DNA of 58,119 bases from Microbulbifer hainanensis (GCF_014904735.1 NZ_JACZCR010000007.1:1-58119), one strand, 5' to 3'. Positions 18,446 to 27,343 are shown, numbered from the stretch's first letter. Program-made: numbers and translations. Notes: generated from the letters alone by a model not told the origin.

Positions 18446-19552
18446 TCAATCGAGACTTTTGCGGAATCGCAAGATGGCCAGAGTCATCATCAATGCAATA
18501 AAGCCCACCAGCGCCAGCAGTTCATGCCAGAGCTCGAACAGCCCGGCTCCGCGCAGCATCACGCCGCGGATCAGGCGCAGAAAGTGGGTCAACGGCAGTA
18601 TTTCGGCGATCCACTGTGCCGGTCGGGGCATCCCGTCGAACGGAAACATGAAGCCCGACAACAGGACCGACGGCAGGAACACGAAAAACGTCATCTGCAT
18701 CGCCTGGAACTGGGACTGGGCGCGGGTGGATATCAACAGGCCCATGCTGAGATTGGCGAGAATCAGCAGGATTGCTGCCCAGTAGACATCGAAAACACTG
18801 CCGCGGATGGGCACACTGAACAACAACATACCCAGCAGCAGGATCAGGCTGGTCTGGACCAGGCCGATGATCCCGTAGGGCAGCACCTTGCCGATCATCA
18901 GTTCCGCACTGCTGAGCGGTGTCGCAATCAGCAACTCCATGTTGCCCCGCTCCCGTTCGCGCACAATGGCGACGGCGGTGAACATCACCATGGTCATGGT
19001 CAGGATGATACCGATCAGACCGGGAACGATATTGATTGCCGAGACCCGCTGCGGATTATAAAAGCTCACGACGCTGATGGGCCGCGTCGGCAGCGGTACC
19101 GAAGACGCCCGGGGATCGCCGGGCGTATAGGTCAGCGGCATTTGCGCCAGCTGCCCGGCGGCACTCTGCACCACCGTATCGCTTCCGTCGACAAGTATCT
19201 GCACCGCCTCCTCCCCGGAGGCCAAGCGCCGCTCAAAGTCCTGGGGTATGGCCACACCCACGCTGATTTCACCGCGGCGCAACATGGTCATCAGTTCCTG
19301 CGGGCTGCGCGCATCGGCCACCGGTTCGATCACGCCGGTGGCCAGCATGTCCATCACAACCTGGCGAGACCCACTGGTCAGAGCCTCGTCGGCGATGGCC
19401 GCTGGCAGGTGGCGCAGGTTCAGGTTGATCGCGTAGCCGAACAGGGCCAGCTGCATGATCGGAATGCCGGCGATCATTGCCAGGGTCACGCGGTCGCGGC
19501 GGATCTGACGCAATTCCTTGATGACAATGGCCCACAGGCGACGCCAGTTCAC
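18446..19552 (-). CDS. ABC-2 type permease (YbhR/YhhJ-like)
   Basis: A 368-residue permease with an N-terminal membrane helix (about 22-42), a large extracytoplasmic domain (about 45-175) and five more helices, the architecture of YbhS/YbhR-type ABC-2 permeases. VREREYGN-like conserved text appears as AIVRERERGNMELLIATPLSSAELMIGK near residue 200, and LSGFMFPFDGMPRPAQWIAEILPLTHFLRLIRGV near 295, both hallmark segments. It overlaps the ATPase gene by four bases. Together with the HlyD-type protein it forms a YbhGFR-like exporter. E. coli has two permeases there; only one is present here. Confidence 0.88.
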   Translation of the reverse strand: MNWRRLWAIVIKELRQIRRDRVTLAMIAGIPIMQLALFGYAINLNLRHLPAAIADEALTSGSRQVVMDMLATGVIEPVADARSPQELMTMLRRGEISVGVAIPQDFERRLASGEEAVQILVDGSDTVVQSAAGQLAQMPLTYTPGDPRASSVPLPTRPISVVSFYNPQRVSAINIVPGLIGIILTMTMVMFTAVAIVRERERGNMELLIATPLSSAELMIGKVLPYGIIGLVQTSLILLLGMLLFSVPIRGSVFDVYWAAILLILANLSMGLLISTRAQSQFQAMQMTFFVFLPSVLLSGFMFPFDGMPRPAQWIAEILPLTHFLRLIRGVMLRGAGLFELWHELLALVGFIALMMTLAILRFRKSLD

Positions 19553-20505
19553 GAAGCCTCCCGGTCTTGCTCAGTGTCCTGGCGGTTGGTGACCGCGACA
19601 AAAACATCCTCGAGGTTGGGTGGCGTCTGGGCCACTTTGGCGTCGACCGATGCCGCCGCCAGCGCCGCCTCCACGCGCCCGGCACAGCCTTCGGTATCTG
19701 TGCACAGCACCCGCAGGCTGTTGCCGATTTGCGCGGCGCTGAGCACACCTTCGACACCCACGATGACTTTCTTCGCACTGCGTGGCCGCGCAGCGCTGAC
19801 TTCCAGCGTACGGTGCTCCAGCGCACCGGTAAGTTCCGCCGGACTGCCGTCTGCCACCAGCCGCCCCTTGTCGAGAATTGCCAACCGGTGGCAGCGCTCC
19901 GCCTCGTCCATATAGTGGGACGACACCAGGATCGTCGTGCCGGCGTCCGCCAGCTCAAACAGCTTTTCCCAGAAATCCCGCCGCGATTCCGGATCCACGG
20001 CACTGGTGGGCTCATCGAGAAACAACAGTTCCGGGTTGTGTATCACACTGCCAGCCAGCGCCAGACGCTGTCTCTGGCCGCCGCTCATGGTGCCCGCCAA
20101 CTGGTCGGCGCGCCCGGTAAAATGGTATTCCTCCAGCAGTTCATCGACGCGCTCGGCGGTGCGCCGCCGCGAGAGGTTCTGCACGGCGGCGAGAAACTCC
20201 AGGTTCTCGCGCACGGTGAGATCCGTAAACAGGGAAAATTGCTGGGTCATGTAGCCGATGCGCTGACGCAGGGTTTCCGCCTCGTCGGGAATACGCAGGC
20301 CGAGCACTTCAATCTCACCGCTGGTCGGCGTCAGCAGGCCGCACAGCATGCGGATGCTGGTGGACTTGCCCGAACCGTTGGGGCCGAGAAATCCGTAGAC
20401 CTGGCGGTGCTCGACGGTGAGGTCGACGTCGTCGACCGCGCGCAGGTTGCCGAAGACCTTGGTGAGTCCCCGTGCGCGGATCGCGATGTTGTCGTCAGCG
20501 GTCAT
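19549..20505 (-). CDS. ABC transporter ATP-binding protein (YbhF-like)
   Basis: A 318-residue single-domain ATPase: Walker A GPNGSGKST near residue 37, signature MSGGQRQRLALAGSVI near 138, Walker B LLFLDEPTSAVDPESR near 158 and switch His in LVSSHYMDEAERC near 192. The C-terminal part contains the DUF-like accessory domain found in drug exporter ATPases. YbhF itself has two fused nucleotide-binding domains; this is a half-length version that presumably dimerises. It overlaps the HlyD gene by 11 bases and the permease gene by 4, so all three are one operon. Confidence 0.9.
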   Translation of the reverse strand: MTADDNIAIRARGLTKVFGNLRAVDDVDLTVEHRQVYGFLGPNGSGKSTSIRMLCGLLTPTSGEIEVLGLRIPDEAETLRQRIGYMTQQFSLFTDLTVRENLEFLAAVQNLSRRRTAERVDELLEEYHFTGRADQLAGTMSGGQRQRLALAGSVIHNPELLFLDEPTSAVDPESRRDFWEKLFELADAGTTILVSSHYMDEAERCHRLAILDKGRLVADGSPAELTGALEHRTLEVSAARPRSAKKVIVGVEGVLSAAQIGNSLRVLCTDTEGCAGRVEAALAAASVDAKVAQTPPNLEDVFVAVTNRQDTEQDREAS

Positions 20506-21523
20506 TGGCGCTCACCAGAAAGGCGGCAGAAATTTCACGCTGGGCATTCGCAGGCAAGGTGAAATCCGCGTGCACCGGCAGTCCAGCGGGCAAATCGACC
20601 GCATCCTCCCCCAGCTGGATTTCCGCCAGGTAACTGAGTCGAGCCACGTCGTCGCCAGTGAGGGCGAAGTAAGGGGTAAAACTCGGATCGCTGCGGATCA
20701 TCCGCACCTGTCCGGTATAGGATTGATTCGTACCCTGAACGTAAACCTGCGCAGAATCCCCAACCTGTATATCCGCACGCATCGGCTCGGGGATATACAC
20801 CCGCGCATAGGGTGTGTCGCCCACCAGCATGATCGCCAGTGGTCCCCCCACCGGTGCCTCATCACCGAGTTTGTAGGGCAGGTTATCCACCAAGCCGTTG
20901 CGGGGCGCCTGAACGTTGAGCTTCTGTAACAGGACAGCCTGCGCTTCGGCATCGGCGCGCGCCTGCGCCAGTGCCGCCTCGCCCTGGGCAATTTCCTCAC
21001 TGCGGGTACCCCGCTCCAGTTCCAGCAGCGCGGCCTCGGCGGAGGCCACCTGCGCGTCGGTGGAATCGGCAGCGGCCTTGGCCCGGTCGATATCAGCCTG
21101 GGAAATAAAATCCTTATCGCCGAGCGCGCTCAGGCGGCGGTAATTGTCGCGTGCGTCTTTGGCATCGGCGCGCGCCGCCTTCAGGCTCGCCCGCGCCCGG
21201 TCGATCTCTTCGCTGCGCGGCCCTTTGCGCAGCTCATCCAGTAATGCGGCATTGCGTTCCGCGGATGCGCGCGCCGCAGCCAACTGCGCGCGGGTGCGGC
21301 TTTCATCCAGTTGTAACAATGTCTGCCCGGCTTTGACCCGCTCACCTTCGCGCACGTCAATTGAGACTATTTTCTCCGCGGCCGGCGCGGGCAACGCGAT
21401 GCGATCCCACTCGAGCGTACCGAGTGCGCGCTCCGGCTTAGGCTGGCAGGCGGACAGGAGCAGCAGGGCAAGCAGCAGGAAGCCGCGGTGAAAAAACAGG
21501 CGGGCAAATTGATTACAATCCAT
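20495..21523 (-). CDS. HlyD-family adaptor lipoprotein (YbhG-like)
   Basis: A 342-residue membrane fusion protein. The chosen ATG gives an N-terminus with a lipoprotein signal (FLLLALLLLSAC; lipid Cys near residue 25); a longer frame to 21733 lies inside the tetR gene and is rejected. The first lipoyl half (IVSIDVREGERVKAGQTLLQLDESR, near 48), a long alpha-helical hairpin made of LAAARASAERNAALLDELRKG-type repeats including the twice-occurring GxRSEEI element (about residues 90 and 165), and the second lipoyl half (VQAPRNGLVDNLPYKLGD) are visible. It bridges the ABC exporter to the outer membrane. It overlaps tetR by 11 bases. Confidence 0.88.
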   Translation of the reverse strand: MDCNQFARLFFHRGFLLLALLLLSACQPKPERALGTLEWDRIALPAPAAEKIVSIDVREGERVKAGQTLLQLDESRTRAQLAAARASAERNAALLDELRKGPRSEEIDRARASLKAARADAKDARDNYRRLSALGDKDFISQADIDRAKAAADSTDAQVASAEAALLELERGTRSEEIAQGEAALAQARADAEAQAVLLQKLNVQAPRNGLVDNLPYKLGDEAPVGGPLAIMLVGDTPYARVYIPEPMRADIQVGDSAQVYVQGTNQSYTGQVRMIRSDPSFTPYFALTGDDVARLSYLAEIQLGEDAVDLPAGLPVHADFTLPANAQREISAAFLVSANDR

Positions 21524-22157
21524 GGCGCAGCTCCAGTCCCCGCTCCAGCAGAGCCGCGGTATGCTTTTGCTGCTCGGCAGGACCGAGATCATCCGCATCC
21601 AGCAACTTCCGCCAAACAGCCGCGCCGGCCGCGGGAAATAACGTAAGCCCCAACAACGAGACCAGCAATAGACGCGGGTCCAGCGCGCCATTGAGCTCGC
21701 CCCGCTGTTGTGCCGCTGCAAAACGCTGTACAAATGCTTGCAGAAATGTCCGCCCCACTTTTTCGATCAGGACTTCGCGCAGGGCCCCACCTTCGCACAG
21801 AACCTCGCGCACCCACAGCGCCGGCCACCAGGGATTTGCCGTCACCGCGGCATTCATCGCGTCCATAAATGCACCAATCAGTGCCGCGACGTCCTCGCCG
21901 GCGCCGTGAACCTTTTCCTGAACAGCCTGTATTAGCGGCAGAATGCGGTCGTCGATAACCGCCTGCCGCAGTTGATCCCGGCTGCCAAAGTAGTAGTGCA
22001 GCAACGCAGGCGTGACGCCCGCTTCCGCGGCAATGGCCTTTATAGAGGTTGCGGCAACACCCTCGCGGGTATAGCAGGTCAGCGCAGCATCGATCAGGGT
22101 GCAACGCAAGTCCTCGGAATCGCGACCCGGACGGCCGGGGGAACGCCTGCGGGACAT
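21513..22157 (-). CDS. TetR-family regulator (CecR-like position in YbhGFR operon)
   Basis: A 214-residue TetR regulator with the HTH at about residues 22-60 (IDAALTCYTREGVAATSIKA then GVTPALLHYYFGSRDQL). It is the first gene of the minus-strand regulator-HlyD-ATPase-permease operon, the same order as ybiH(cecR)-ybhGFSR in enterobacteria, and so is likely to be an autorepressor responding to a compound exported by the system. A small palindrome, TAACCGGGTTA (22165-22175), lies seven bases upstream of the start and could be its operator. The ligand is unknown. Confidence 0.88.
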   Translation of the reverse strand: MSRRRSPGRPGRDSEDLRCTLIDAALTCYTREGVAATSIKAIAAEAGVTPALLHYYFGSRDQLRQAVIDDRILPLIQAVQEKVHGAGEDVAALIGAFMDAMNAAVTANPWWPALWVREVLCEGGALREVLIEKVGRTFLQAFVQRFAAAQQRGELNGALDPRLLLVSLLGLTLFPAAGAAVWRKLLDADDLGPAEQQKHTAALLERGLELRHGL

Positions 22158-22584
22158 AGTCAGTTAACCGGGTTAGCCACAGATAACAGAAATTTAATTA
22201 ATTTTTAAATTAATTACAAGTCACGAAACCATTTATTTGCATCCGTCATTGTTTCAGAAACCCTAACTTCGCCACCCACCCGATCTAGTGCACCGAAAAT
22301 GCATTTAATTTCACATCTGCCCTCCCCTCGAAAAAAAGCACTTTCCCGCGCCGCACCAATATTGGTAACTGGCACTTTATCTCTCTAGCAATCGCGCCAA
22401 CAGGGTCTACACTCCAAACTAACTTCTCACTCACTGAGTCATTTAACCTATATTTTTCGAGTAACGGCGCCACCAAAACTTTGGCACTGGGAGAAGTAGC
22501 TTCATTAAATCCGAGTATCCAAACGACAGAAATACGCAGTTTTATTTCACGCGCCTCAGAAATATATAGACAGCACGGAAAGCG
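22158..22584. promoter_or_regulatory. Long A+T-rich control region upstream of csgD
   Basis: This 427-base gap separates tetR (minus) from csgD (plus) and holds no convincing gene. It is much richer in A+T than its neighbours. It contains a perfect 10-base inverted repeat with two-base spacer, TAATTAATTT/AAATTAATTA, at 22195-22216. The csgD upstream regions of enterobacteria are also unusually long and integrate many regulators, so a comparable control function is inferred. A minus-strand frame at 22285-22647 overlaps csgD and shows no recognisable protein. Confidence 0.5.
22165..22175. promoter_or_regulatory. Possible TetR operator
   Basis: TAACCGGGTTA is a perfect odd-length palindrome (one central base) just upstream of the tetR start codon at 22157. 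It is short, so chance occurrence cannot be excluded. Position suits autorepression. Confidence 0.4.
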
Positions 22585-23205
22585 ATGCGCAAAGGGGGCA
22601 CAGAGAGGCATATGCCGATTTTGTTTTTTAGTAATTCCGGCCTGCACGGCGATCTTTTATATTCCCTGATTTCCGACGCGCTATCGTTTGATTGGGAAAA
22701 GGCTGAAATCAGTAAACAGCGCCACTGCCTGCAGCATTATCAAGCGATCGTCATCGACTGCTGGCAGATTTCGATTAATTTAGAACCTGGCAACCTGCTC
22801 AACCAGCTAAAAAATCTCCATCACCCCAAGATCCTTCTGATCAATTACCCGCCTGACCTGCCCGCGCATGTTGCCGACCAACTCAAGCAGCAGAAACTGC
22901 GCCTGGTGTGTGACGCGTCTGCCAACCAGGAACATCTGATCAGGAAGTTAGGTGCTGCCCTTCAAAATGCCGAACGCGATGCCAATGACAAGTTAACCAA
23001 TGGCCTGCTACTGACTCGACGTGAGCAGGAGATCCTGAGCGAATTGACGTCCGGGGAGCCCAACAGCGTTATCGCTTCGCGACTCCACCTCAGTGAGCAC
23101 ACCGTTAAAAACCATATGTACAACATTTTCAGAAAAATTGGCGTCAAGAACCGGTTACAGGCCAGCAACTGGGCAAAGTTGCACCTGCAGGCCGAGCGGA
23201 TATGA
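22585..23205 (+). CDS. csgD: CsgD-type LuxR-family regulator of curli
   Basis: A 206-residue response-regulator-like protein. The N-terminal ~135 residues form a receiver-like domain without the usual phosphorylation pattern, as in CsgD. The C-terminal LuxR HTH (from about residue 140) reads LLTRREQEILSEL then SRLHLSEHTVKNHMYNIFRK and GVKNRLQASNWA, a close match to E. coli CsgD's tail. The 22585 ATG gives the same N-terminal length as E. coli CsgD; the ATG at 22612 is an alternative. It is the first gene of the csgDEFG operon and overlaps csgE by four bases. It should activate the curlin genes and probably matrix functions generally. Confidence 0.92.
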   Translation: MRKGGTERHMPILFFSNSGLHGDLLYSLISDALSFDWEKAEISKQRHCLQHYQAIVIDCWQISINLEPGNLLNQLKNLHHPKILLINYPPDLPAHVADQLKQQKLRLVCDASANQEHLIRKLGAALQNAERDANDKLTNGLLLTRREQEILSELTSGEPNSVIASRLHLSEHTVKNHMYNIFRKIGVKNRLQASNWAKLHLQAERI

Positions 23206-23645
23206 AACGCCTGATTCTAACCTGGCTGCTAGTGGTAACGCCGGTATTGGCCCAGGATCCATCCGACCACGACGCTATTGAAGATACCCCCCTGGAAAGT
23301 AACGACGGAAAAATCGAGGATGAAATCAGCGGCTTCAATGTCGACCAGACGATTACGCGAACCGGGCACGACTTCGCCCGCTTTATGAGCGAGTACCGGA
23401 ACCTGCACTATCCGGACAGCAGATACAACCTCACCATTCGTGAACGGCCTTCTGCACGCTGGGGTAATCTGATCTGGGTAACCTACAACAACAAAACAGT
23501 TTTTCGCCGTTTCATCAGGCCCGGCACCAATAACGTACACACCCTGGCCGAAGAAGCCTCACAACGAATTCACGAAATAGTGCTACAGGAAAAAATACGT
23601 CAGGCACTCACTGACCACCATGATTTAGGCAAGGATGAATTCTAA
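23202..23645 (+). CDS. csgE: Curli assembly chaperone CsgE
   Basis: A 147-residue periplasmic protein: Sec signal peptide (MKRLILTWLLVVTPVLAQ, cleavage after about residue 17), then the CsgE domain with DQTITRTGHDFARFMSEY near residue 50, the GNLIWVTYNNKTVFRRFIRPG segment near 88 and a C-terminal helix. CsgE caps the CsgG channel and guides curlin subunits to it. It is coupled by ATGA overlap to csgD and by TAATG overlap to csgF. Its length is slightly above that of E. coli CsgE (129 residues). Confidence 0.93.
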   Translation: MKRLILTWLLVVTPVLAQDPSDHDAIEDTPLESNDGKIEDEISGFNVDQTITRTGHDFARFMSEYRNLHYPDSRYNLTIRERPSARWGNLIWVTYNNKTVFRRFIRPGTNNVHTLAEEASQRIHEIVLQEKIRQALTDHHDLGKDEF

Positions 23646-24064
23646 TGAAAACAGCAAAGTTAACAGGGATCATTCTCTCTCCCATACTCCCCCTCGTCGG
23701 CGGTATCGCATCCGCAACAGAGCTCGTTTACCAGCCGATCAACCCCAACTTTGGCGGCAACCCCCTGAACGGCAGCTACCTGCTTTCCAATGCTCAGGCA
23801 CAGGACACCCACGAAGACCCCAACAAACCACAAGATCTGTATGAACAACCCAGCGCCCTGAGTCGCTTTACAGACTCTTTGGAAACACGACTCCTCAACC
23901 AGTTATTGACGGATGTCGGCAATGGCAATAGCGGCGAACTGATTACCGACGATTTCCTTGTACAGATCGTCGATAACGATGGCGTCCTCACCGTCCTGGT
24001 CACTGACCGCAGCACCGGAGATACCAGTGAAATTGTTGTAAGCGGATTAAACCCGACCAACTGA
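23645..24064 (+). CDS. csgF: Curli nucleation-coupling protein CsgF
   Basis: A 139-residue secreted protein: signal peptide to about residue 24 (PLVGGIASATE), then ELVYQPINPNFGGNPLNGSY, the conserved N-terminal CsgF segment that inserts into the CsgG pore as a second constriction. The C-terminal half (LLTDVGNGNSGELI...VSGLNP) forms the exposed domain that positions the nucleator at the cell surface. It is directly downstream of and coupled to csgE, in the standard csgDEFG order. The downstream gene csgG begins 65 bases later. Confidence 0.93.
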   Translation: MKTAKLTGIILSPILPLVGGIASATELVYQPINPNFGGNPLNGSYLLSNAQAQDTHEDPNKPQDLYEQPSALSRFTDSLETRLLNQLLTDVGNGNSGELITDDFLVQIVDNDGVLTVLVTDRSTGDTSEIVVSGLNPTN

Positions 24065-24129
24065 TTCAGCAATACCGTCAGCGCTTTAAAAAGTTTAATA
24101 ACCGCAATCCTCTGCAGGAGAGATGTGCA

Positions 24130-24999
24130 ATGCGTATTACAATCAATCGGCTGCTTTTGCCGATATTGGCACTTTCAACCACGCTCAGTGGCTGCTCGCT
24201 GATGAAAACCACGAGTGATGCCCTATTTGGTCCTGGAGTGCAAGACGCAAAACTGACACCCAGAACGAACACTTTCGTAGACCTGCTGAATCTGCCGCAA
24301 CCCAAAGGAAAAATCCCCGCGGCCGTCTATAATTTTCGCGACCAGACCGGCCAGTACAAACCCGCGCCCGCCAGCAGTTTCTCTACAGCCATCACCCAGG
24401 GTGGCGCCTCCATGCTGATGGACGTCCTGAACAAGTCCGGTTGGTTTATTCCCGTTGAGCGCGAAGGCCTGCAGGACCTGCTGACGGAACGAAAAATCAT
24501 CCGTGCAGGGCAGCAGAAATCGGATGCAGAAAATCAGAATAGTGGCTACCTGCCGTCACTGATGGCAGCCAATGTACTGCTTGAGGGAGGTATCGTCGCC
24601 TACGACTCCAACATTCGCACTGGCGGGGCCGGCGCCCGCTATTTTGGTATTGGCATTGCCAATCAGTACCGGGTTGACCAGATCACGGTCAACCTGCGCG
24701 CAATTGATATTCGCAGCGGCAGAGTACTGCACTCTGTACTGACGTCGAAAACAGTCTATTCCAAGGAAATAACCACAGGCGTCTATCGATTTGTAAGATT
24801 TCGCCGCCTGCTGGAACTGGAAACCGGCATGACCACCAATGAACCCGCGCAACTGGCGGCACTGTCGGCAATGGAGTCCGCCGTCATACACCTTATCGGC
24901 GAAGGGATCGTGAACAATTCCTGGGCTCTGAAAAACCCGGATGATATCAACAACCCGGTTCTGCAGTATTACCTGAACGAAAGCACAACAATCATGTAA
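24130..24999 (+). CDS. csgG: Curli secretion channel lipoprotein CsgG
   Basis: A 289-residue outer membrane lipoprotein, the length of other CsgG proteins. The lipobox is LSGC (Cys about residue 22). IPAAVYNFRDQTGQYKPAPASSFSTAITQGGASMLMDVL near residue 62 is the family signature, ALTDSGWFIPVERE-like text appears as LNKSGWFIPVEREGLQDLLTERKIIRA, and the beta-barrel-forming segments YFGIGIANQYRVDQITVNLRAID and VLTSKTVYSKEI follow. Nine copies are expected to form the pore that exports unfolded curlins. An AGGAGAG ribosome-binding site precedes the ATG. Confidence 0.95.
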   Translation: MRITINRLLLPILALSTTLSGCSLMKTTSDALFGPGVQDAKLTPRTNTFVDLLNLPQPKGKIPAAVYNFRDQTGQYKPAPASSFSTAITQGGASMLMDVLNKSGWFIPVEREGLQDLLTERKIIRAGQQKSDAENQNSGYLPSLMAANVLLEGGIVAYDSNIRTGGAGARYFGIGIANQYRVDQITVNLRAIDIRSGRVLHSVLTSKTVYSKEITTGVYRFVRFRRLLELETGMTTNEPAQLAALSAMESAVIHLIGEGIVNNSWALKNPDDINNPVLQYYLNESTTIM

Positions 25000-25093
25000 G
25001 CAAACGCCAACAGCGCCGCATTAGATAACGCAAAGGACGGCATTTGATTGGAAACCGGACACTACAAGAGTCTGCAATGAGGTCTAACCCGGG

Positions 25094-25639
25094 ATGAGCA
25101 GAGTTACTCCCTTCACAATGCGTGCCGTACTGGCGCTGGTATTTACCCTGGCCGCAATCAATCCCGCCTACTCCGCTGACCTGGACAGCACCTCCGAACT
25201 CGCCACCGGCAGCGAGTTGGATCTCAATGTAGTAAGCCCCGTCGCCAACCTGGCTTTGATCTACCAGGAGGGAGTATTTAACGAAATCGATGCGCGTCAA
25301 TATGGCCTGCTGAATTATCTCTCCGTATTACAAGAAGGGCGGAGTAATTCTCTGGTGACGGATCAGGCGGGTAGCGAAAACGCGATCACTGCAAGGCAGA
25401 AAGGTGAGGATAATACCGCTGCCATCCTGCAGCTTGGCTACGAAAATTACATCCTGCTCGAACAAACCGGATATGCACACAGGGCGGCAATTTCCCAATA
25501 TGGCATCCAGAACTCTGCCCAGGTCGAACAGGTGGGCGCCATCCACTCGGTTGACATCTATCAAAGCGGCAACGGGCTGCATACCAGCGTCAAGCTGGTA
25601 GGTACCGGCATCTCCACTACCGTCAACCAGTATGACTAG
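25094..25639 (+). CDS. Short curlin-repeat protein (CsgB-like putative nucleator)
   Basis: A 181-residue secreted protein with signal peptide to about residue 28 (LAAINPAYSA). After a ~30-residue N-terminal segment it shows six repeats of the curlin type, e.g. IYQEGVFNEIDARQ, VLQEGRSNSLVTDQ, ILLEQTGYAHRAAISQ, IYQSGNGLHTSVKL: strand, turn Gly-x-x-Asn/His, strand ending in Gln. It is the shortest of the five curlins here, and the last repeat is degenerate, both reminiscent of CsgB, the membrane-attached nucleator. It is the first curlin gene after csgG and overlaps the next curlin frame only marginally. The nucleator role is inferred from size and order, not proven. Confidence 0.82.
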   Translation: MSRVTPFTMRAVLALVFTLAAINPAYSADLDSTSELATGSELDLNVVSPVANLALIYQEGVFNEIDARQYGLLNYLSVLQEGRSNSLVTDQAGSENAITARQKGEDNTAAILQLGYENYILLEQTGYAHRAAISQYGIQNSAQVEQVGAIHSVDIYQSGNGLHTSVKLVGTGISTTVNQYD

Positions 25640-25652
25640 CCCGGAGCAACCC

Positions 25653-26543
25653 GTGAAAATGACACAGTACCTGCTCTTTTCCGCCCTTTTCTGTGTGGGC
25701 AGCGCTTGCCTGGCGACCGACAACGCCATCGAACAACACCAGGACGGCACCGGCAACCAGGCTGTTGCGGAACAGGAATACCCCGCGACCAGCAACGACC
25801 GTATTGAGCAGGACCAGACCGGTTACCTTAATAGTGCCGAGGCGAGCCAGAGAGAGGAGCGCAACAGTACAATTCTGGAACGCCAGGATGGCGCGCTGAA
25901 TGAAGCGCAGGTATTACAACAAAACGGGGCAAGTAACGATATCGGTATTGAACAGGTCGGCACGTTCAACACAGCTACCAGCCTGCATTACACAACCCTC
26001 GGCAGCAAAACAGCCATTCGCCAACGGGGTTTCAGTAATAGCGCCGAGGTCAGCCAGATTTTTGGCGCGGGTAACGTGGGATATGTCGAACAGCGAGGTC
26101 TGTTACAGGAAGCTACCATCACGCAAACATCCAGCGTTGCCTCACGGGGCTATATAGGCCAGGACGGATCTGACAACGATTCAATCATTCTGCAGTCGGG
26201 CAACGCGCATTTTGCCAGCACCAGCCAGCAGGGCACATTTAATGACGCCAGAGTAGATCAAGAGGGTCATGGCCAGGACGCAGATATCGCCCAGACCGGC
26301 GTCTCCAATAGTGCCGATGTCATCCAGGAGGACGGCTACAACAGTGCCGTCATCACGCAGGACGGCTTCTTCAATCAAACGGATGTCATACAGGGCGGCG
26401 CTTTCGGAATGGGGGGCAGCCACCTGACGGTTATCAGCCAGTCGGGGGGACTCAATCAGGCAGCGGTGGTTCAAAGTGGTTACGGTCAGTCCACCATTGT
26501 GACGCAAGTGGGCAGCGGCAATTCGGCCAATATTGTTCAATGA
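25653..26543 (+). CDS. Long curlin-repeat protein, type I (12 repeats)
   Basis: About 296 residues with signal peptide (FSALFCVGSACLA, mature start near ATDNAIEQ) followed by 12 curlin repeats of about 22-24 residues covering the whole mature protein, e.g. YVEQRGLLQEATITQ and DIAQTGVSNSADVIQ. Repeat 10 carries a Gly-rich insertion (GGAFGMGGSH). The GTG at 25653, preceded by GGAGCAA, is preferred over the ATG at 25632, which lies inside the previous gene. E. coli CsgA has five repeats in 151 residues, so this is about twice that length. The mature part has no Cys. Its closest relative in the window is the protein at 28376, with the same insertion. A terminator follows. Expected role: an amyloid fibre subunit. 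Confidence 0.85.
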   Translation: MKMTQYLLFSALFCVGSACLATDNAIEQHQDGTGNQAVAEQEYPATSNDRIEQDQTGYLNSAEASQREERNSTILERQDGALNEAQVLQQNGASNDIGIEQVGTFNTATSLHYTTLGSKTAIRQRGFSNSAEVSQIFGAGNVGYVEQRGLLQEATITQTSSVASRGYIGQDGSDNDSIILQSGNAHFASTSQQGTFNDARVDQEGHGQDADIAQTGVSNSADVIQEDGYNSAVITQDGFFNQTDVIQGGAFGMGGSHLTVISQSGGLNQAAVVQSGYGQSTIVTQVGSGNSANIVQ

Positions 26544-26583
26544 ACCACGCGAAATACCGCTCTGCCTTTTTACATGGTTTTTT

Positions 26584-26617
26584 GCACGCTCCTGAGCATC
26601 CAGAGCGTGCCTTTTTA
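26584..26617 (+). terminator. Rho-independent terminator after first type I curlin
   Basis: GCACGCTC (26584-26591) pairs with GAGCGTGC (26603-26610) and is followed by CTTTTTAG. It separates the csgD-to-type-I-curlin transcript from the next curlin gene, which therefore needs its own promoter. Confidence 0.8.
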
Positions 26618-27343
26618 GCAACAGAAATTCGCGTAAAGTACCCTGCCCCGGTTGAACCTCCGGCGTCCCCCAATGCGGCCCCTCTATTGCCCTGATGCTG
26701 CCCCGGCAATGCGCTTTCACACCGCCATAATTTAACGGGTTCGGTAACCCCTCATCTGACGTCGCCACACACTTCAGCGCCGCAAGCCTCCTGAATCGCC
26801 TAACTCGCGCCAGCGCACTTGCCGGCAATTCAACCATTGATCAAAAAACGAACTTTTTTCCTAGAGTTTCGACACTTCCCTCCTATAGCGACCCGTCTGT
26901 TCTCCAACAAAACTCTCCCCACATAGATTATTAATTGATCAATATGGTCACTTGATGATCGCCCAGGTAACCGGTTTTCATCGAAACATAAATCACCAGC
27001 TTACTGCCGCAGAACTCTATCGCTTTATTTTTCGGCTCAGCTTGTGGCGCAGTCTCCGCCTCTCGGACAGCCCGGGGTTGGGAGGCACACATTGAAAACC
27101 GTGCAGCGGTTCAACGTGAAAGCGATGCCAAATTGTCCAACAACCCGGACGGCATCAATCGCGCAAGAAGGAAATGGCCAGCACGAAAAGTCAGATGCCA
27201 TCGAAAAAATTTTCAGTAAAGGTATCGGATGACGCAACCAGCGTCCCCTTTACTGACCCCGATATGGCGCAGGAGTTAGCGCCATTGTAATTCAGTACGG
27301 AGTGTGCTGATGCATTCAACGTCGACAGTTAAAGGAGATACTT
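26618..27343. promoter_or_regulatory. Long non-coding gap upstream of first type II curlin
   Basis: About 725 bases with no convincing gene: two small frames (27044-27232 plus, 27037-27237 minus) are mutual shadows with no recognisable protein. The gap must hold the promoter of the type II curlin. Visible elements are the 26851-26898 repeat shared with the 29.4-kb gap, and the palindrome ATTGATCAAT at 26934-26943 in an A+T-rich stretch. A strong ribosome-binding site (AAAGGAGA) is at the right end. Confidence 0.45.
26851..26898 (+). repeat. Intergenic element, copy 1 (upstream of type II curlin)
   Basis: Begins AACTTTTTTCCTAGAG and continues with ACACTTCCCTC...GACCCGTC. It matches the element at 29424-29473 in 15 of the first 16 bases and about two-thirds of the next thirty. 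Both copies lie 300-500 bases upstream of the two type II curlin genes. It could be a regulator site or simply sequence retained from the duplication. Confidence 0.6.

Noticed and set aside
18428..19915. 495-residue plus-strand open frame
   Set aside because: Antisense to the YbhR-like permease and ATPase genes; His/Gln-rich shadow.
22285..22647. 120-residue minus-strand frame upstream of csgD
   Set aside because: Overlaps the csgD start, no ribosome-binding site or recognisable domain; region looks regulatory.
26181..26837. 218-residue minus-strand frame
   Set aside because: Mostly antisense to curlin repeats; no domain.
27037..27237. Two opposed small frames before the first type II curlin
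   Set aside because: Mutual shadows, weak starts, no similarity that I can recognise.
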